The notes under the pieces are model-generated. The model was not told the origin of the DNA. It ran no database searches and was given only the letters and a program-made list of their open reading frames with translations. A program made the translations under genes and the position numbers. Below, in pieces: positions 16,215 to 24,411 of a DNA stretch of 64,000 nucleotides. Origin of the DNA: Tagaea sp965279565 (GTDB lineage Bacteria > Pseudomonadota > Alphaproteobacteria > CACIAM-22H2). The DNA lies in NCBI GenBank assembly GCA_965279565.1, contig OZ257249.1:1116001-1180000 (forward strand), in the 5' to 3' direction. The stretch's first letter is position 1. Each line of letters starts with the position of its first letter.

Positions 16215-16571
16215 ATGCCCATGACCCAACCGCCCCCGAACTCCGACGACATCCTGCTGCGGCTGTTCCGCACGATCGAGAGCCGGCGCAACGCCGATCC
16301 CGAGGTGTCGCACACGGCCAAGCTCTTCCAGAAGGGCACCAAGAAGATCGCGCAGAAGGTCGGCGAGGAGGCGGTCGAGGTCGTCATCGAGGCGATCCGC
16401 AACAACCGCAAGCGTCTCGTCGACGAGAGTGCGGACCTCATGTACCACCTGCTCGTCCTGTGGGCCGACGCGCATATCGAGCCGCACGAGATCTGGGACG
16501 AGCTGGCGCGCCGCGCCGGCATGTCCGGCATCTCCGAGAAGGCCGCGCGCGATCCCGACGACGAAGACTGA
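16215..16571 (+). CDS. hisE: Phosphoribosyl-ATP pyrophosphatase
   Basis: Histidine step 2: hydrolysis of phosphoribosyl-ATP. The 118-residue all-alpha protein of the MazG-like fold shows KKIAQKVGEEAVEVVIEA and DESADLMYHLLVLW with the acidic metal-binding residues. Starts at 16215 or 16221 (two ATGs two codons apart) both fit; an upstream GTG at 16188 is unlikely. hisE and hisI being separate genes is common in alphaproteobacteria; hisI is not in this window. Confidence 0.93.
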   Translation: MPMTQPPPNSDDILLRLFRTIESRRNADPEVSHTAKLFQKGTKKIAQKVGEEAVEVVIEAIRNNRKRLVDESADLMYHLLVLWADAHIEPHEIWDELARRAGMSGISEKAARDPDDED

Positions 16572-16578
16572 GGCGGCG

Positions 16579-16944
16579 ATGGCCTACGATCCGAACAACG
16601 TGTTCGCCCGGATCCTGCGCGGCGAGATCCCGTGCAAGAAGGTCTACGAGAACGAGCACGTGCTGGCGTTCCACGACATAGCACCCCAGACACCCGTCCA
16701 CGTGCTGGTGATCCCGAAGGGCGCCTACGTGTCGATGGACGATTTCACGGCGAAGGCGAGCGTGGCCGAGCAGGGCGCCTTCCTGAAGGCGGTCGGCGAC
16801 GTGGCTCGGCTCGTCGGCGTCGCCGAAAGCGGCTATCGCGTGCTGTCGAACTGCGGCGTCGACGGCAACCAGGAAGTGCCGCACCTGCACATGCACATCT
16901 TCGCCGGCAAGCCGCTCGGGCGGATGATCGGCAAGACGGCCTAG
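16579..16944 (+). CDS. HIT-family (histidine triad) nucleotide hydrolase
   Basis: A 121-residue HINT-type protein that hydrolyses nucleoside phosphoramidates or AMP-lysine. The triad reads VPHLHMHIFAG near the C-terminus; the N-terminal NVFARILRGEIPCKKVYE is typical. It lies 7 bases after hisE, a frequent alphaproteobacterial arrangement. Its TAG overlaps the convergent mcp stop through a CTAG. Confidence 0.93.
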   Translation: MAYDPNNVFARILRGEIPCKKVYENEHVLAFHDIAPQTPVHVLVIPKGAYVSMDDFTAKASVAEQGAFLKAVGDVARLVGVAESGYRVLSNCGVDGNQEVPHLHMHIFAGKPLGRMIGKTA

Positions 16945-19034
16945 AACTCCTCGTCCCAATCGGCATCGCGCGTTCCGGCCTTCGCCGGTGCGGCCGTTTT
17001 CGCGGGCTTCGGCTTCTCGGCCGCAGGTGCCGCCGCCTTGGCCGGCGGACGGCCGCCGTCGCCATGGAAGCTCGCCACGACGTCGACGAGCTGGCCCGCC
17101 TGTTCGGCGAGCGAAGCGGCGGAAGCCGAGCTTTCCTCGACGAGGGCCGCATTCTGCTGCGTGGCGGCATCCAGGTCGCTCAGCGCCTTGTTGATCTCGG
17201 TGATGCTGCGCGACTGTTCGCGGCTGCCCGCCGCGATCTCGGGTGCTATCTCGGCCACGCGGCGCACGATGTCGACGATGCCCGACAGCGCGTCGCCGGC
17301 CCCGCCGGCGAGCTTCACGCCCTGGCCCACCTCGCGCGTGCTCTGTGCGATCAGCTCGCGGATCTGCTGGGAAGCCTGGCGCGAACGGTCGGCGAGCGAG
17401 CGCACCTCCTGTGCCACGACCGCGAAGCCCTTCCCCGATTCCCCGGCGCGGGCGGCCTCGACCGCGGCGTTGAGGGCGAGCAGCTTCGTCTGGAACGAAA
17501 TCTCCTCCATCACCTGGATGATCTCGGCGATGCGCGAGGACGACAATTCGATGCCCGACATCGCCGACACGACGCTGGAAACGGCACTGCCGCCGCTCTC
17601 GGCGCGGGCCAGCGCGTCGGCCGCCAGTTTGCGCGCCTGTTCGGAATTCTGCGCGTTCATCGACACGGTCGCGGAGATCTCCGCCATCGTGGCGACCGTT
17701 TCCTGCAGGGCCGAGGCCTGCCGCTCGGTGCGTGCGGCAAGGTCGCTGCTGCCCTGCGAGATCTCGCTTGCCGCCGCGCGGATCGCATCGACCGATTCGG
17801 CAACCTGCTCGGCCGTCTGCGACAGGCGCACCACCATCGCCTTTTCCTTTTCCTGCAATGCGCGCTGGGCCTCAGAATTCTGGCGCAGCACCTCGACCGA
17901 GCGCATCAGGCCGCCGATCTCGTCGCCGCGATCCGTACCCGCGATGGAAACGTCGAGATTGCCGCCGGCGATCTGCGTCGTGGTCGCTTCCGCGGCACCG
18001 ATGTCGCGCGACACGCGCATGACGACCCGCAGCATCGTCAGGAAAAGCAGCAGGATCGCGGCGGCGAGGATCGCCGTCTGCACGTAGAACTGCCGCGTGT
18101 GCGTCTTCAGGCGCGCGGCCAGCGCATCGTCGAGGCGCTGGGAAAGGCTGCGCCAGCTTTCGAGCAGGAAATCGAGATAGGCCTCGTCGTCGGCCACGAC
18201 GAGCGGTGCGGACGGCATGCTCTTCGTCGCCACGTCGAACGCGCCCTCGAAGCGCTGGCTGCGGTCCTGCAGCGCCATGCCGCTGGCCACGCGTTGTTCC
18301 CAGCCGCGGCCGGCCGCGTCGATGCGCGCCGCGCGCGCGGCATTGCGCAGCTGGCGACGGAGCGTCTCCTGGATCATGCCGCGCTGCTGCTGCAGTCCTT
18401 CGATCTGCTGCTGGAGCGATTCGGCCGTCGTCGAACGGCTGGCGAGCGTCTCGTCGAGCAGGAACAGACGGCCCATCTGGTAGGCGCGGCTCAGCATCAG
18501 GTTCGGCAGCACGTCGAACTGGTTGATCATCATCAGCACGATGTCGGTTTCGGCGTCGCCGAGCACGTTGAACGCGTCGGCCGACCCGTAGACGAGATCG
18601 CGGAACTGCGCGAACGTCGCCTCGTGGAGCTGCACGAGGCTCGACGCGGTCAGGTCGCTCCCCGGCTGCGTCGCCAGCACGCGATCGACCGCCGGCTTGA
18701 TCGCGGCGAGCGCAGCCACGCCCTGCCCGTGCGCCGCGCGCAGCCGCACGTCGGCGGCGGCCAGGCGCTCCATCGATTTGCGGATCTGGTCCTTGTGCCG
18801 CGCGATCCCCTCGCGCTCGAACGTGCCGGTCACCGCGCCTTTCAGCAGCGCGATCTTGTGGCGGTAGAGACCTTCGCCCAGATCGCGCAGCGGCCCGATA
18901 TAGTGGGCGCCGGCCAAGATCCTTTCCTCGCTCTTCAGGTCGCCCCAGTCCCGGTAGACGAGGGTCGCGAGCATGCCGCCCGCCACGATCGCCGCCGCAC
19001 AGATCAGGCCTGTCAGTTTGGTCGAGATCTTCAT
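16941..19034 (-). CDS. Methyl-accepting chemotaxis protein with C-terminal CheR/CheB tether
   Basis: Transmembrane chemoreceptor of 697 residues: TM1 about 7-26, a large periplasmic helical sensor (about 27-327), TM2 about 328-350, HAMP, then the signalling domain with hairpin-tip motif FQTKLLALNAAVEAARAGE. After an Ala/Pro/Lys linker it ends DWDEEF, resembling the WxxxF-type pentapeptide that tethers CheR/CheB in E. coli receptors. It is the last gene of the che operon, 20 bases after cheY, so it probably feeds this CheA. The ligand is unknown. Confidence 0.93.
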   Translation of the reverse strand: MKISTKLTGLICAAAIVAGGMLATLVYRDWGDLKSEERILAGAHYIGPLRDLGEGLYRHKIALLKGAVTGTFEREGIARHKDQIRKSMERLAAADVRLRAAHGQGVAALAAIKPAVDRVLATQPGSDLTASSLVQLHEATFAQFRDLVYGSADAFNVLGDAETDIVLMMINQFDVLPNLMLSRAYQMGRLFLLDETLASRSTTAESLQQQIEGLQQQRGMIQETLRRQLRNAARAARIDAAGRGWEQRVASGMALQDRSQRFEGAFDVATKSMPSAPLVVADDEAYLDFLLESWRSLSQRLDDALAARLKTHTRQFYVQTAILAAAILLLFLTMLRVVMRVSRDIGAAEATTTQIAGGNLDVSIAGTDRGDEIGGLMRSVEVLRQNSEAQRALQEKEKAMVVRLSQTAEQVAESVDAIRAAASEISQGSSDLAARTERQASALQETVATMAEISATVSMNAQNSEQARKLAADALARAESGGSAVSSVVSAMSGIELSSSRIAEIIQVMEEISFQTKLLALNAAVEAARAGESGKGFAVVAQEVRSLADRSRQASQQIRELIAQSTREVGQGVKLAGGAGDALSGIVDIVRRVAEIAPEIAAGSREQSRSITEINKALSDLDAATQQNAALVEESSASAASLAEQAGQLVDVVASFHGDGGRPPAKAAAPAAEKPKPAKTAAPAKAGTRDADWDEEF

Positions 19035-19054
19035 GTCGTTCGCTTCCGGTCGGT

Positions 19055-19444
19055 TCAGGAAAGTGCGCCGAGGATGTGCACGACGCGCTGCTTGAGCGCC
19101 TCGAGCGCCACCGGCTTGACGACGTAGCCGTTGACGCCGGCTTGCAGCACCGACGTCACGGTCTCCTTGTCGGCATTGCCGGTGACCATGATCACCGGCA
19201 CGCGCTTGAGCACCGGGTGCGACCGCATGCTCTTGAGCAGGTCGAGCCCGGACCCGTTGTCCATGTTGAAGTCCGAGATGACGAGGTTGTAGGGGCGCAG
19301 ACCCAGCTCCTTGAGCGCGTCGGCGCCGCTGCCGGCCTCGTCGATCGATTCGAAACCCATCTTGCGCAGGTAGCTGCGCACCAGTCCGCGCATGCTGGGC
19401 TGGTCGTCGACGACGAGCACGCGTAGGGATCTTGCGGCGGGCAT
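19055..19444 (-). CDS. cheY: Single-domain response regulator CheY-like
   Basis: A 129-residue receiver domain: acidic pocket VVDDQPS (Asp13, Asp14), phosphoacceptor Asp58 in VISDFNMDNGSG, Thr in VTGNAD and Lys in VVKPV. No output domain, so it acts as CheY on the motor or another target. The ATG at 19444 follows the cheB stop by one base; residues further upstream in the frame belong to cheB in another frame. Confidence 0.93.
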   Translation of the reverse strand: MPAARSLRVLVVDDQPSMRGLVRSYLRKMGFESIDEAGSGADALKELGLRPYNLVISDFNMDNGSGLDLLKSMRSHPVLKRVPVIMVTGNADKETVTSVLQAGVNGYVVKPVALEALKQRVVHILGALS

Positions 19445-19445
19445 T

Positions 19446-20522
19446 TCAGCGTTCTCCGTTTCCGGGTTCGAGCATCGCCGCGGCGATCCGCGACAGGGGG
19501 AGTTCGAGTTTGGCCGCACCGGCCTCTGTCGCCGCGCGCGGCATGCCGTAGACGACCGACGTGGCGGAATCCTGCGCGATGGTCAGCGCACCCGCCTCGC
19601 GCATGGCCTTGAGGCCGGCAACGCCGTCGCGGCCCATGCCGGTCAGGATCACGCCGACCGCGCGTTTTCCGAACGGGGCGAGCGAGCGGAACAGCCGGTC
19701 GATCGACGGCAGGTGGCCGGTTTCGGGCGGTGCATCGACGAGCCGGCACACCGGCCGGCCGTCGCCGTCGCGCGCGACTTCCAGATGCTGGCCGCCGCGC
19801 CCGACATGGACCGTGCCCGGCAGGATCGCGGCCCCGTCGACGGCTTCGGAAACCTTCAGCGCCAGCGTGGAATCGAGGCGCGCGGCGAAGCGCGCGGTGA
19901 AGTTCGCGGGCAGGTGCTGGACGACGACGATGCCGGGTGCATCGGCCGGAACGGCGGCGAGAATCTCGCCCACCGCCTCGACCCCGCCGGTCGAAGCGCC
20001 AAGCGCCACGACATCGACATGGCCGAAGCGCGCCGGATCGCCGGCCGCGGCCGGTGCCGGCTGTGCCGCCGGTCGCGTGGTCGGCGCGCCGCGCACGCGC
20101 GCGGCGGCGGCGGTTTTCACCTTGGCGCAGATCTCCTGCTTGAGCCCGTCGAAGGACTCGCTCAGGCGCTGCGTGGGCTTGGCGACGTAGTCGACGGCAC
20201 CAAGCTCGAGCGCGCGCAGCGTGGTGTCGGCCCCGTCCTGCGTCAGCGTGGAGATCATCACGACCGGCATCGGGCGCATGCGCATCAGCCGTTCGAGGAA
20301 CTCGATGCCGTTCATGCGCGGCATCTCGACGTCGAGCGTCAGCACGTCGGGATTCAGCGCCTTGATCTTCTCGCGCGCGATGATCGGATCGGGTGCGGTA
20401 CCCGCGACCTCCAGCTCCGGATCGGCCGACAGGATGGCGGTCAGCATCTCGCGCACGAGGGCGGAATCGTCGATGATCAGGACGCGGATACGCGAACGGA
20501 TGTTGGACTCAGATGCGGACAT
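19446..20522 (-). CDS. cheB: Chemotaxis methylesterase CheB
   Basis: Response regulator-methylesterase that removes methyl groups from receptor glutamates. The 358-residue protein has a receiver domain (1-125, acceptor Asp64 in LTLDVEMPRMNG), an Ala/Pro/Arg linker (about 137-165), and the esterase domain with catalytic Ser177 (GASTGG), His203 (QHLP) and Asp299 (GMGRDG). It overlaps cheR by 14 bases. Confidence 0.96.
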   Translation of the reverse strand: MSASESNIRSRIRVLIIDDSALVREMLTAILSADPELEVAGTAPDPIIAREKIKALNPDVLTLDVEMPRMNGIEFLERLMRMRPMPVVMISTLTQDGADTTLRALELGAVDYVAKPTQRLSESFDGLKQEICAKVKTAAAARVRGAPTTRPAAQPAPAAAGDPARFGHVDVVALGASTGGVEAVGEILAAVPADAPGIVVVQHLPANFTARFAARLDSTLALKVSEAVDGAAILPGTVHVGRGGQHLEVARDGDGRPVCRLVDAPPETGHLPSIDRLFRSLAPFGKRAVGVILTGMGRDGVAGLKAMREAGALTIAQDSATSVVYGMPRAATEAGAAKLELPLSRIAAAMLEPGNGER

Positions 20523-21360
20523 AACTGCTCGGAACCTCGATACGCTTGATGGGCATGTCGTCCGTGCGCGCGACTTCGGAATGGCCGAGGCACAGGATGC
20601 CGCCGACCTTGAGCAGACGCGCGAGGCGCCGTACCACCTTGGTCTGGTCGGCGCGCGACAGGTAGATGAGAACGTTGCGGCAGAAGATCGCGTCGAACGG
20701 TCCGCGCATCGGCCATTCGCCGCCGATCAGGTTGTGGTAGCGGAAGCGCACAAGGTCGCGCGGCGGCCCCGTCACGGTCGAGGTGCCGTCGTCTTCCGTG
20801 CGCATGAACGGGCGCGCAAAGCGCGGCAGGTGGCCCACGTCCTCGGGCGCGAAACGGCCGACCCCGGCCGCGTCCAGCACCGTGCGGTCGACGTCGGTCG
20901 CCAGCACGCGCACGTCGATCTGCGGGCGGTCCTGCTTCAGGTGCGCCACCAGCATCGCCATCGAATAGGGTTCCTGGCCCGCGGCGCACGCGGCCGACCA
21001 CAGGCGCACGCGCTTCACGCCGCGCCCGAACGCCTCTTCCAGGTGCCGCGAGAGCAGCTTGAAATGGTGGATCTCGCGGAAGAAGCGCGAATGGTTCGTC
21101 GTCAGCAGCGCCACGACGCGGTCCCACTCGTCGGATGCCGGATCGGCGAGGCTCTCGCGGTAACGCGCGAAGGAATCGAAGCCGAGCTCGCGCACGCGCG
21201 GCGCCAGCCGCCGGAACACGAGGGCCGCCTTCGCGTCGGGCAGCACGACGCCGATGCGTTCGCGCACGCCGTCGGCGAAGAAGCGCATGTCCTGCACCTC
21301 GAACGCGGGGCCGGAAGCGGCCGCGGCGGCGGCGATCTCGTGCAGGGCGGGCGCGTTCAT
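20509..21360 (-). CDS. cheR: Chemotaxis protein methyltransferase CheR
   Basis: S-adenosylmethionine-dependent methyltransferase of receptor glutamates. The 283-residue protein has the N-terminal helical domain with TTNHSRFFREIHHF (family TTNxTxFFRE), SAM-binding motif LWSAACAAGQEPYSMAM and the C-terminal CRNVLIYLSR. The start at 21360 overlaps the cheW stop (ATGA). The Gly-rich C-terminal part should bind the receptor tail DWDEEF. Confidence 0.95.
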   Translation of the reverse strand: MNAPALHEIAAAAAASGPAFEVQDMRFFADGVRERIGVVLPDAKAALVFRRLAPRVRELGFDSFARYRESLADPASDEWDRVVALLTTNHSRFFREIHHFKLLSRHLEEAFGRGVKRVRLWSAACAAGQEPYSMAMLVAHLKQDRPQIDVRVLATDVDRTVLDAAGVGRFAPEDVGHLPRFARPFMRTEDDGTSTVTGPPRDLVRFRYHNLIGGEWPMRGPFDAIFCRNVLIYLSRADQTKVVRRLARLLKVGGILCLGHSEVARTDDMPIKRIEVPSSYVRI

Positions 21361-21875
21361 CCGTCCTGCCCTGCCGGCACCGGCGCCATGTCGACGCCGT
21401 CCGGGAACGTCTCGGAGACCAGCCGGTCGACGTCGGTCACGCCGAAGATGCGGTCCTCGGCGAACACGACGCCCGACATGAAGGGCGTCGCGTCGCCGCC
21501 CTCGATCTTCGGCATCGGCGCCATGTTGTCGGGCCGCGCGTTGACGATGTCGGTCACCGAGTCGACGAGCAGCCCGACCGAGCGCTGCTCCTCGCCGCGC
21601 ACGATGACGACGACGTGCCGCGCGCCCGGCGCCGTCAGCCCGCGCCCGAGGCGCGCGCCCACGTCGTAGACCGGCACGATCTCGCCGCGGATGTTGACGA
21701 TGCCGCGCACGTATTCCGGCGTGTGCGGCACGGATGTGGGTTCGCTCCAGGTGCGGAACTCGACGACGCGCTCGATCGGGATCAGGAACGTGTGGTCGCC
21801 GATCTCGAACGTGACGAACTGCGATTCCGGGGCGTCGCCGCCGATCTGTTTCGTTTCCATGCCTGCCACCTTCAT
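21357..21875 (-). CDS. cheW: Chemotaxis coupling protein CheW
   Basis: Scaffold that bridges receptors and CheA. A 172-residue protein with a single CheW SH3-like double barrel (about 17-155): FVTFEIGDHTFLIPIERVVEF, HTPEYVRGIVNIRGEIVPVYD and VGLLVDSVTDIV. Starts at 21875, overlapping the cheA stop; an internal ATG five codons later is possible. Overlaps cheR by four bases. Confidence 0.95.
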   Translation of the reverse strand: MKVAGMETKQIGGDAPESQFVTFEIGDHTFLIPIERVVEFRTWSEPTSVPHTPEYVRGIVNIRGEIVPVYDVGARLGRGLTAPGARHVVVIVRGEEQRSVGLLVDSVTDIVNARPDNMAPMPKIEGGDATPFMSGVVFAEDRIFGVTDVDRLVSETFPDGVDMAPVPAGQDG

Positions 21876-23908
21876 CCCGCACCCGGCGTCGCATCGGCCC
21901 GGGGCCGGCGCGCCATCGTCGCACCCAGCGACGGAAGATCGAGGATCAGCGCCGGCCGTCCGTCACCCAGGATCGTGGCGCCGGAGATGCCGCGGACCTT
22001 CCGGTAGTTCTTCTCGAGACTCTTCACGACGACCGGCTCCTGGCCGATCAGGTCGTCGACGAGCAGCGCAACCAGCTCGCCGCCCGCCGGCTTGACGATG
22101 ACGAGGATGCCGCGCGTGGGATCCTCGACGGCACCCGAGACCGAGAATTCCGTGCCCAGCGACAGGATGCGCAGCATGGAACCACGCCAGGCGAGCAGCG
22201 GGTTCTGGTCGTCCATGCGCACGATCATGGCGGCCGTCGGGCGCAGGCTCTCGATGATGGCGCTGGTCGGGATCAGGTAGCTGTGCAGCCCCACGACCGT
22301 GACCATCGCGTCGAGGATCGCCAGCGACAGCGGCAGATAGAGCGAGAAGGTGGTGCCGTGCCCCGTGCGCGACACGAGGCTGACCTGGCCGCCCATCTCG
22401 GCGATCGTCGCGCGCACGGCATCCATGCCCACGCCGCGCCCCGAGATCGACGTCACCGCCTCCGCCGTCGAGAAGCCGGGCAGGAACAGCAGGTCGTCGA
22501 TCTCCTGGTCGCTCAGCGCCGCACCCGGCTGCACGAGACCGCGTTCGGTCGCCTTGGCCAGCACGCGCGGCCGGTTCACGCCGGCCCCGTCGTCGGACAG
22601 CTCGATGACGACATGCGTGCCGCGCTGTTCGGCGCTCAGCTTCAGCAGCCCGACCGGGTCCTTGCCGGCGGCGAGGCGCTTTTCCTGCGATTCGATGCCG
22701 TGGTCGACCGAGTTGCGGATCAGGTGCGTGAGCGGTTCGCTGAGCCGTTCGACGACGGTCTTGTCGATCTCGGTCCCTTCGCCCTGCACGTCGAGCCGGA
22801 TGCGCTTGCCGGTCGATTTCTCGAGATCGCGCACCAGCGCCCCGAAACGCGAGAAGACGACCTTCAGCGGCTGGGCGCGGATCGAGGTCGCCGCGTCGGC
22901 GAGATCGCGGATGTGCTGCGACATCTCGTCGAGGGCGCGGAACAGGCGGCGGTGCTTCTCCGGATCGAGCGAAGCGGCCTGCCGAGCGAGGAAGGCCTGC
23001 GTGATGATGAGCTCGCCCACCATGTTGCCCAGCCGTTCGAGCTTGGGCACGTCGACGCGCACGGTGGGAACCGGCCTGTCGCGCCGCGCGTCAGTCGCGG
23101 CCGCGGCGGGCGCTTCGGCCGGCTTCGCCGCCTGTGCGGGAACTTCGGGTGCCGCTTCGGGTTCCGGCGGCGGCGGCGTCAGGTCCTCGACCTTCACCTC
23201 GGCGAGGTCGTCGATCATCCCGGCGATCTCGTCGATCTCGTCGCGCGGGGCCGACGTGTCGAGATTGATCGTCCAGGCGAAATGGCAGACCGACGTGTCG
23301 AGTGCCTCGAGCGGCGGAAGGCGCGCCGCGTCGATCTCGACCGACACGCTGCCCAACGCCTTCAGGTTCGCGATCACGCGCAGCGGATCCACGCCGGCCG
23401 CGAGCATGCGCGGGCCCGGTGCGAGCGCGATGCGATACTGGCGCATCGGGGCCGCTTCCGGTTCCGCTGCGGCTTGCGGCTCGATCTCGACGACGGGAGC
23501 CGGCGGCGGGGACTCTTCGTCGAGCCCGGCGGCGCGTCGCAAGGCCGCGAAGGCCGCGTCGTAGCGCGCGGGCGGCGCTTGCGTGCCGTGCTGCGCCTCG
23601 TCGACCAGCATGCGCAGCACGTCCACGCCGTCGAACAGCAGGTCGATCGCGGCCTGGTCGAGCGACGCGCGGCCCTTGCGCAGCAGGTCCATGTAGGATT
23701 CGAACGCGTGCGCGAATTTCGCCAGCCGGTCGAGCCCGAAGGCGCCGGCCCCGCCCTTGATCGAGTGGACGGCGCGGAACAGCGCGTTGATCGCGTCGTC
23801 GACGGTCCCGCCGCCGCGCAGCGTTTCCACGCTCTGCTCGGCGCTGGCGACCAGCTCCTCGCATTCGAGGAAGAAGATGCGCTGGAGATCTTCGTCTTCG
23901 GAAGCCAT
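21872..23908 (-). CDS. cheA: Chemotaxis histidine kinase CheA
   Basis: Receptor-controlled histidine kinase of 678 residues. Domains: P1 Hpt (1-110) with phosphoacceptor His48 in HSIKGGAGAFG; a P2-like segment (about 165-255) rich in acidic residues; dimerisation P3 (about 300-365); ATPase P4 with LIRNSVDHGIE, SDDGAGVN and GRGVGMDAVR; P5 CheW-like C-terminus. The P2 region is atypical, so CheY/CheB docking may differ from E. coli. The gene follows the STAS protein by two bases. Confidence 0.96.
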   Translation of the reverse strand: MASEDEDLQRIFFLECEELVASAEQSVETLRGGGTVDDAINALFRAVHSIKGGAGAFGLDRLAKFAHAFESYMDLLRKGRASLDQAAIDLLFDGVDVLRMLVDEAQHGTQAPPARYDAAFAALRRAAGLDEESPPPAPVVEIEPQAAAEPEAAPMRQYRIALAPGPRMLAAGVDPLRVIANLKALGSVSVEIDAARLPPLEALDTSVCHFAWTINLDTSAPRDEIDEIAGMIDDLAEVKVEDLTPPPPEPEAAPEVPAQAAKPAEAPAAAATDARRDRPVPTVRVDVPKLERLGNMVGELIITQAFLARQAASLDPEKHRRLFRALDEMSQHIRDLADAATSIRAQPLKVVFSRFGALVRDLEKSTGKRIRLDVQGEGTEIDKTVVERLSEPLTHLIRNSVDHGIESQEKRLAAGKDPVGLLKLSAEQRGTHVVIELSDDGAGVNRPRVLAKATERGLVQPGAALSDQEIDDLLFLPGFSTAEAVTSISGRGVGMDAVRATIAEMGGQVSLVSRTGHGTTFSLYLPLSLAILDAMVTVVGLHSYLIPTSAIIESLRPTAAMIVRMDDQNPLLAWRGSMLRILSLGTEFSVSGAVEDPTRGILVIVKPAGGELVALLVDDLIGQEPVVVKSLEKNYRKVRGISGATILGDGRPALILDLPSLGATMARRPRADATPGAG

Positions 23909-23910
23909 CG

Positions 23911-24213
23911 TCAGCCGGTCGCCGCGATGCGCGACATCAGCGCGCCGAACAGCCCGAGATCCTCGTAGGCCGAACACAGCGCGTCGGTCGGATCGACCAG
24001 GCCGAAGGCAAGCTCGCGCGCCGCGAACGCGCCGGCGGCGGACTCGACGAGCTGGACCAGGGCGGTCGACGGTTCATGGACATGGCGCGCGTCGAGATGG
24101 ACCGGCTGGCCGGCCGCCAGCCGCTCGAGCAGGACCGTCTTGAGGTCGCCGATCGCGGCCAGTTCGCCGGTCGCGGGAAGCTCCAACCGGTCGATTGCCG
24201 AATCGCTCCCCAT
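23911..24213 (-). CDS. STAS-domain protein heading the che operon
   Basis: A 100-residue protein with a STAS (anti-sigma-factor-antagonist-like) pattern: LELPATGELAAIGDLKTVLLERL, HLDARHVHEPSTALVQLVESA, and a C-terminal helix. The Ser/Thr of PSTALVQ (near residue 50) sits at the position phosphorylated in SpoIIAA-type proteins. First gene of the che operon, two bases before cheA. STAS proteins occur in several alternative chemotaxis clusters; the partner kinase is not in view. Confidence 0.75.
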   Translation of the reverse strand: MGSDSAIDRLELPATGELAAIGDLKTVLLERLAAGQPVHLDARHVHEPSTALVQLVESAAGAFAARELAFGLVDPTDALCSAYEDLGLFGALMSRIAATG

Positions 24214-24239
24214 GGGGTCCCCCTAACACACACAATAAC

Positions 24240-24267
24240 TGTATATGGCGGGAGTCGCGTCGGACAA
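24240..24267 (-). promoter_or_regulatory. Candidate promoter of the che operon
   Basis: Minus strand: TTGTCC (24267-24262), 16 bases, TATACA (24245-24240), giving a start about 20-25 bases before the STAS gene. Both hexamers are good sigma-70 matches for a GC-rich alphaproteobacterium. Nothing else was recognised in the 198-base spacer to the divergent kinase at 24412. Confidence 0.45.
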
Positions 24268-24411
24268 GCTTTCCGGGCATTCGGCCGACGGTGTTAACCG
24301 TTTTGTTTCAATTTGCGAATCGGCGTTCTGTGCCCCGGCGCCCAGCCAGGTACTGGCAGGCTGTGCAAAAATTAATCTCGGCTATACGGATTCCGGCCCA
24401 TATTCCCTCGC

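Noticed and set aside
22283..23968. Plus-strand 561-residue open frame opposite cheA
   Set aside because: Arg/His-rich shadow of cheA; no recognisable domain and cheA is complete on the minus strand.
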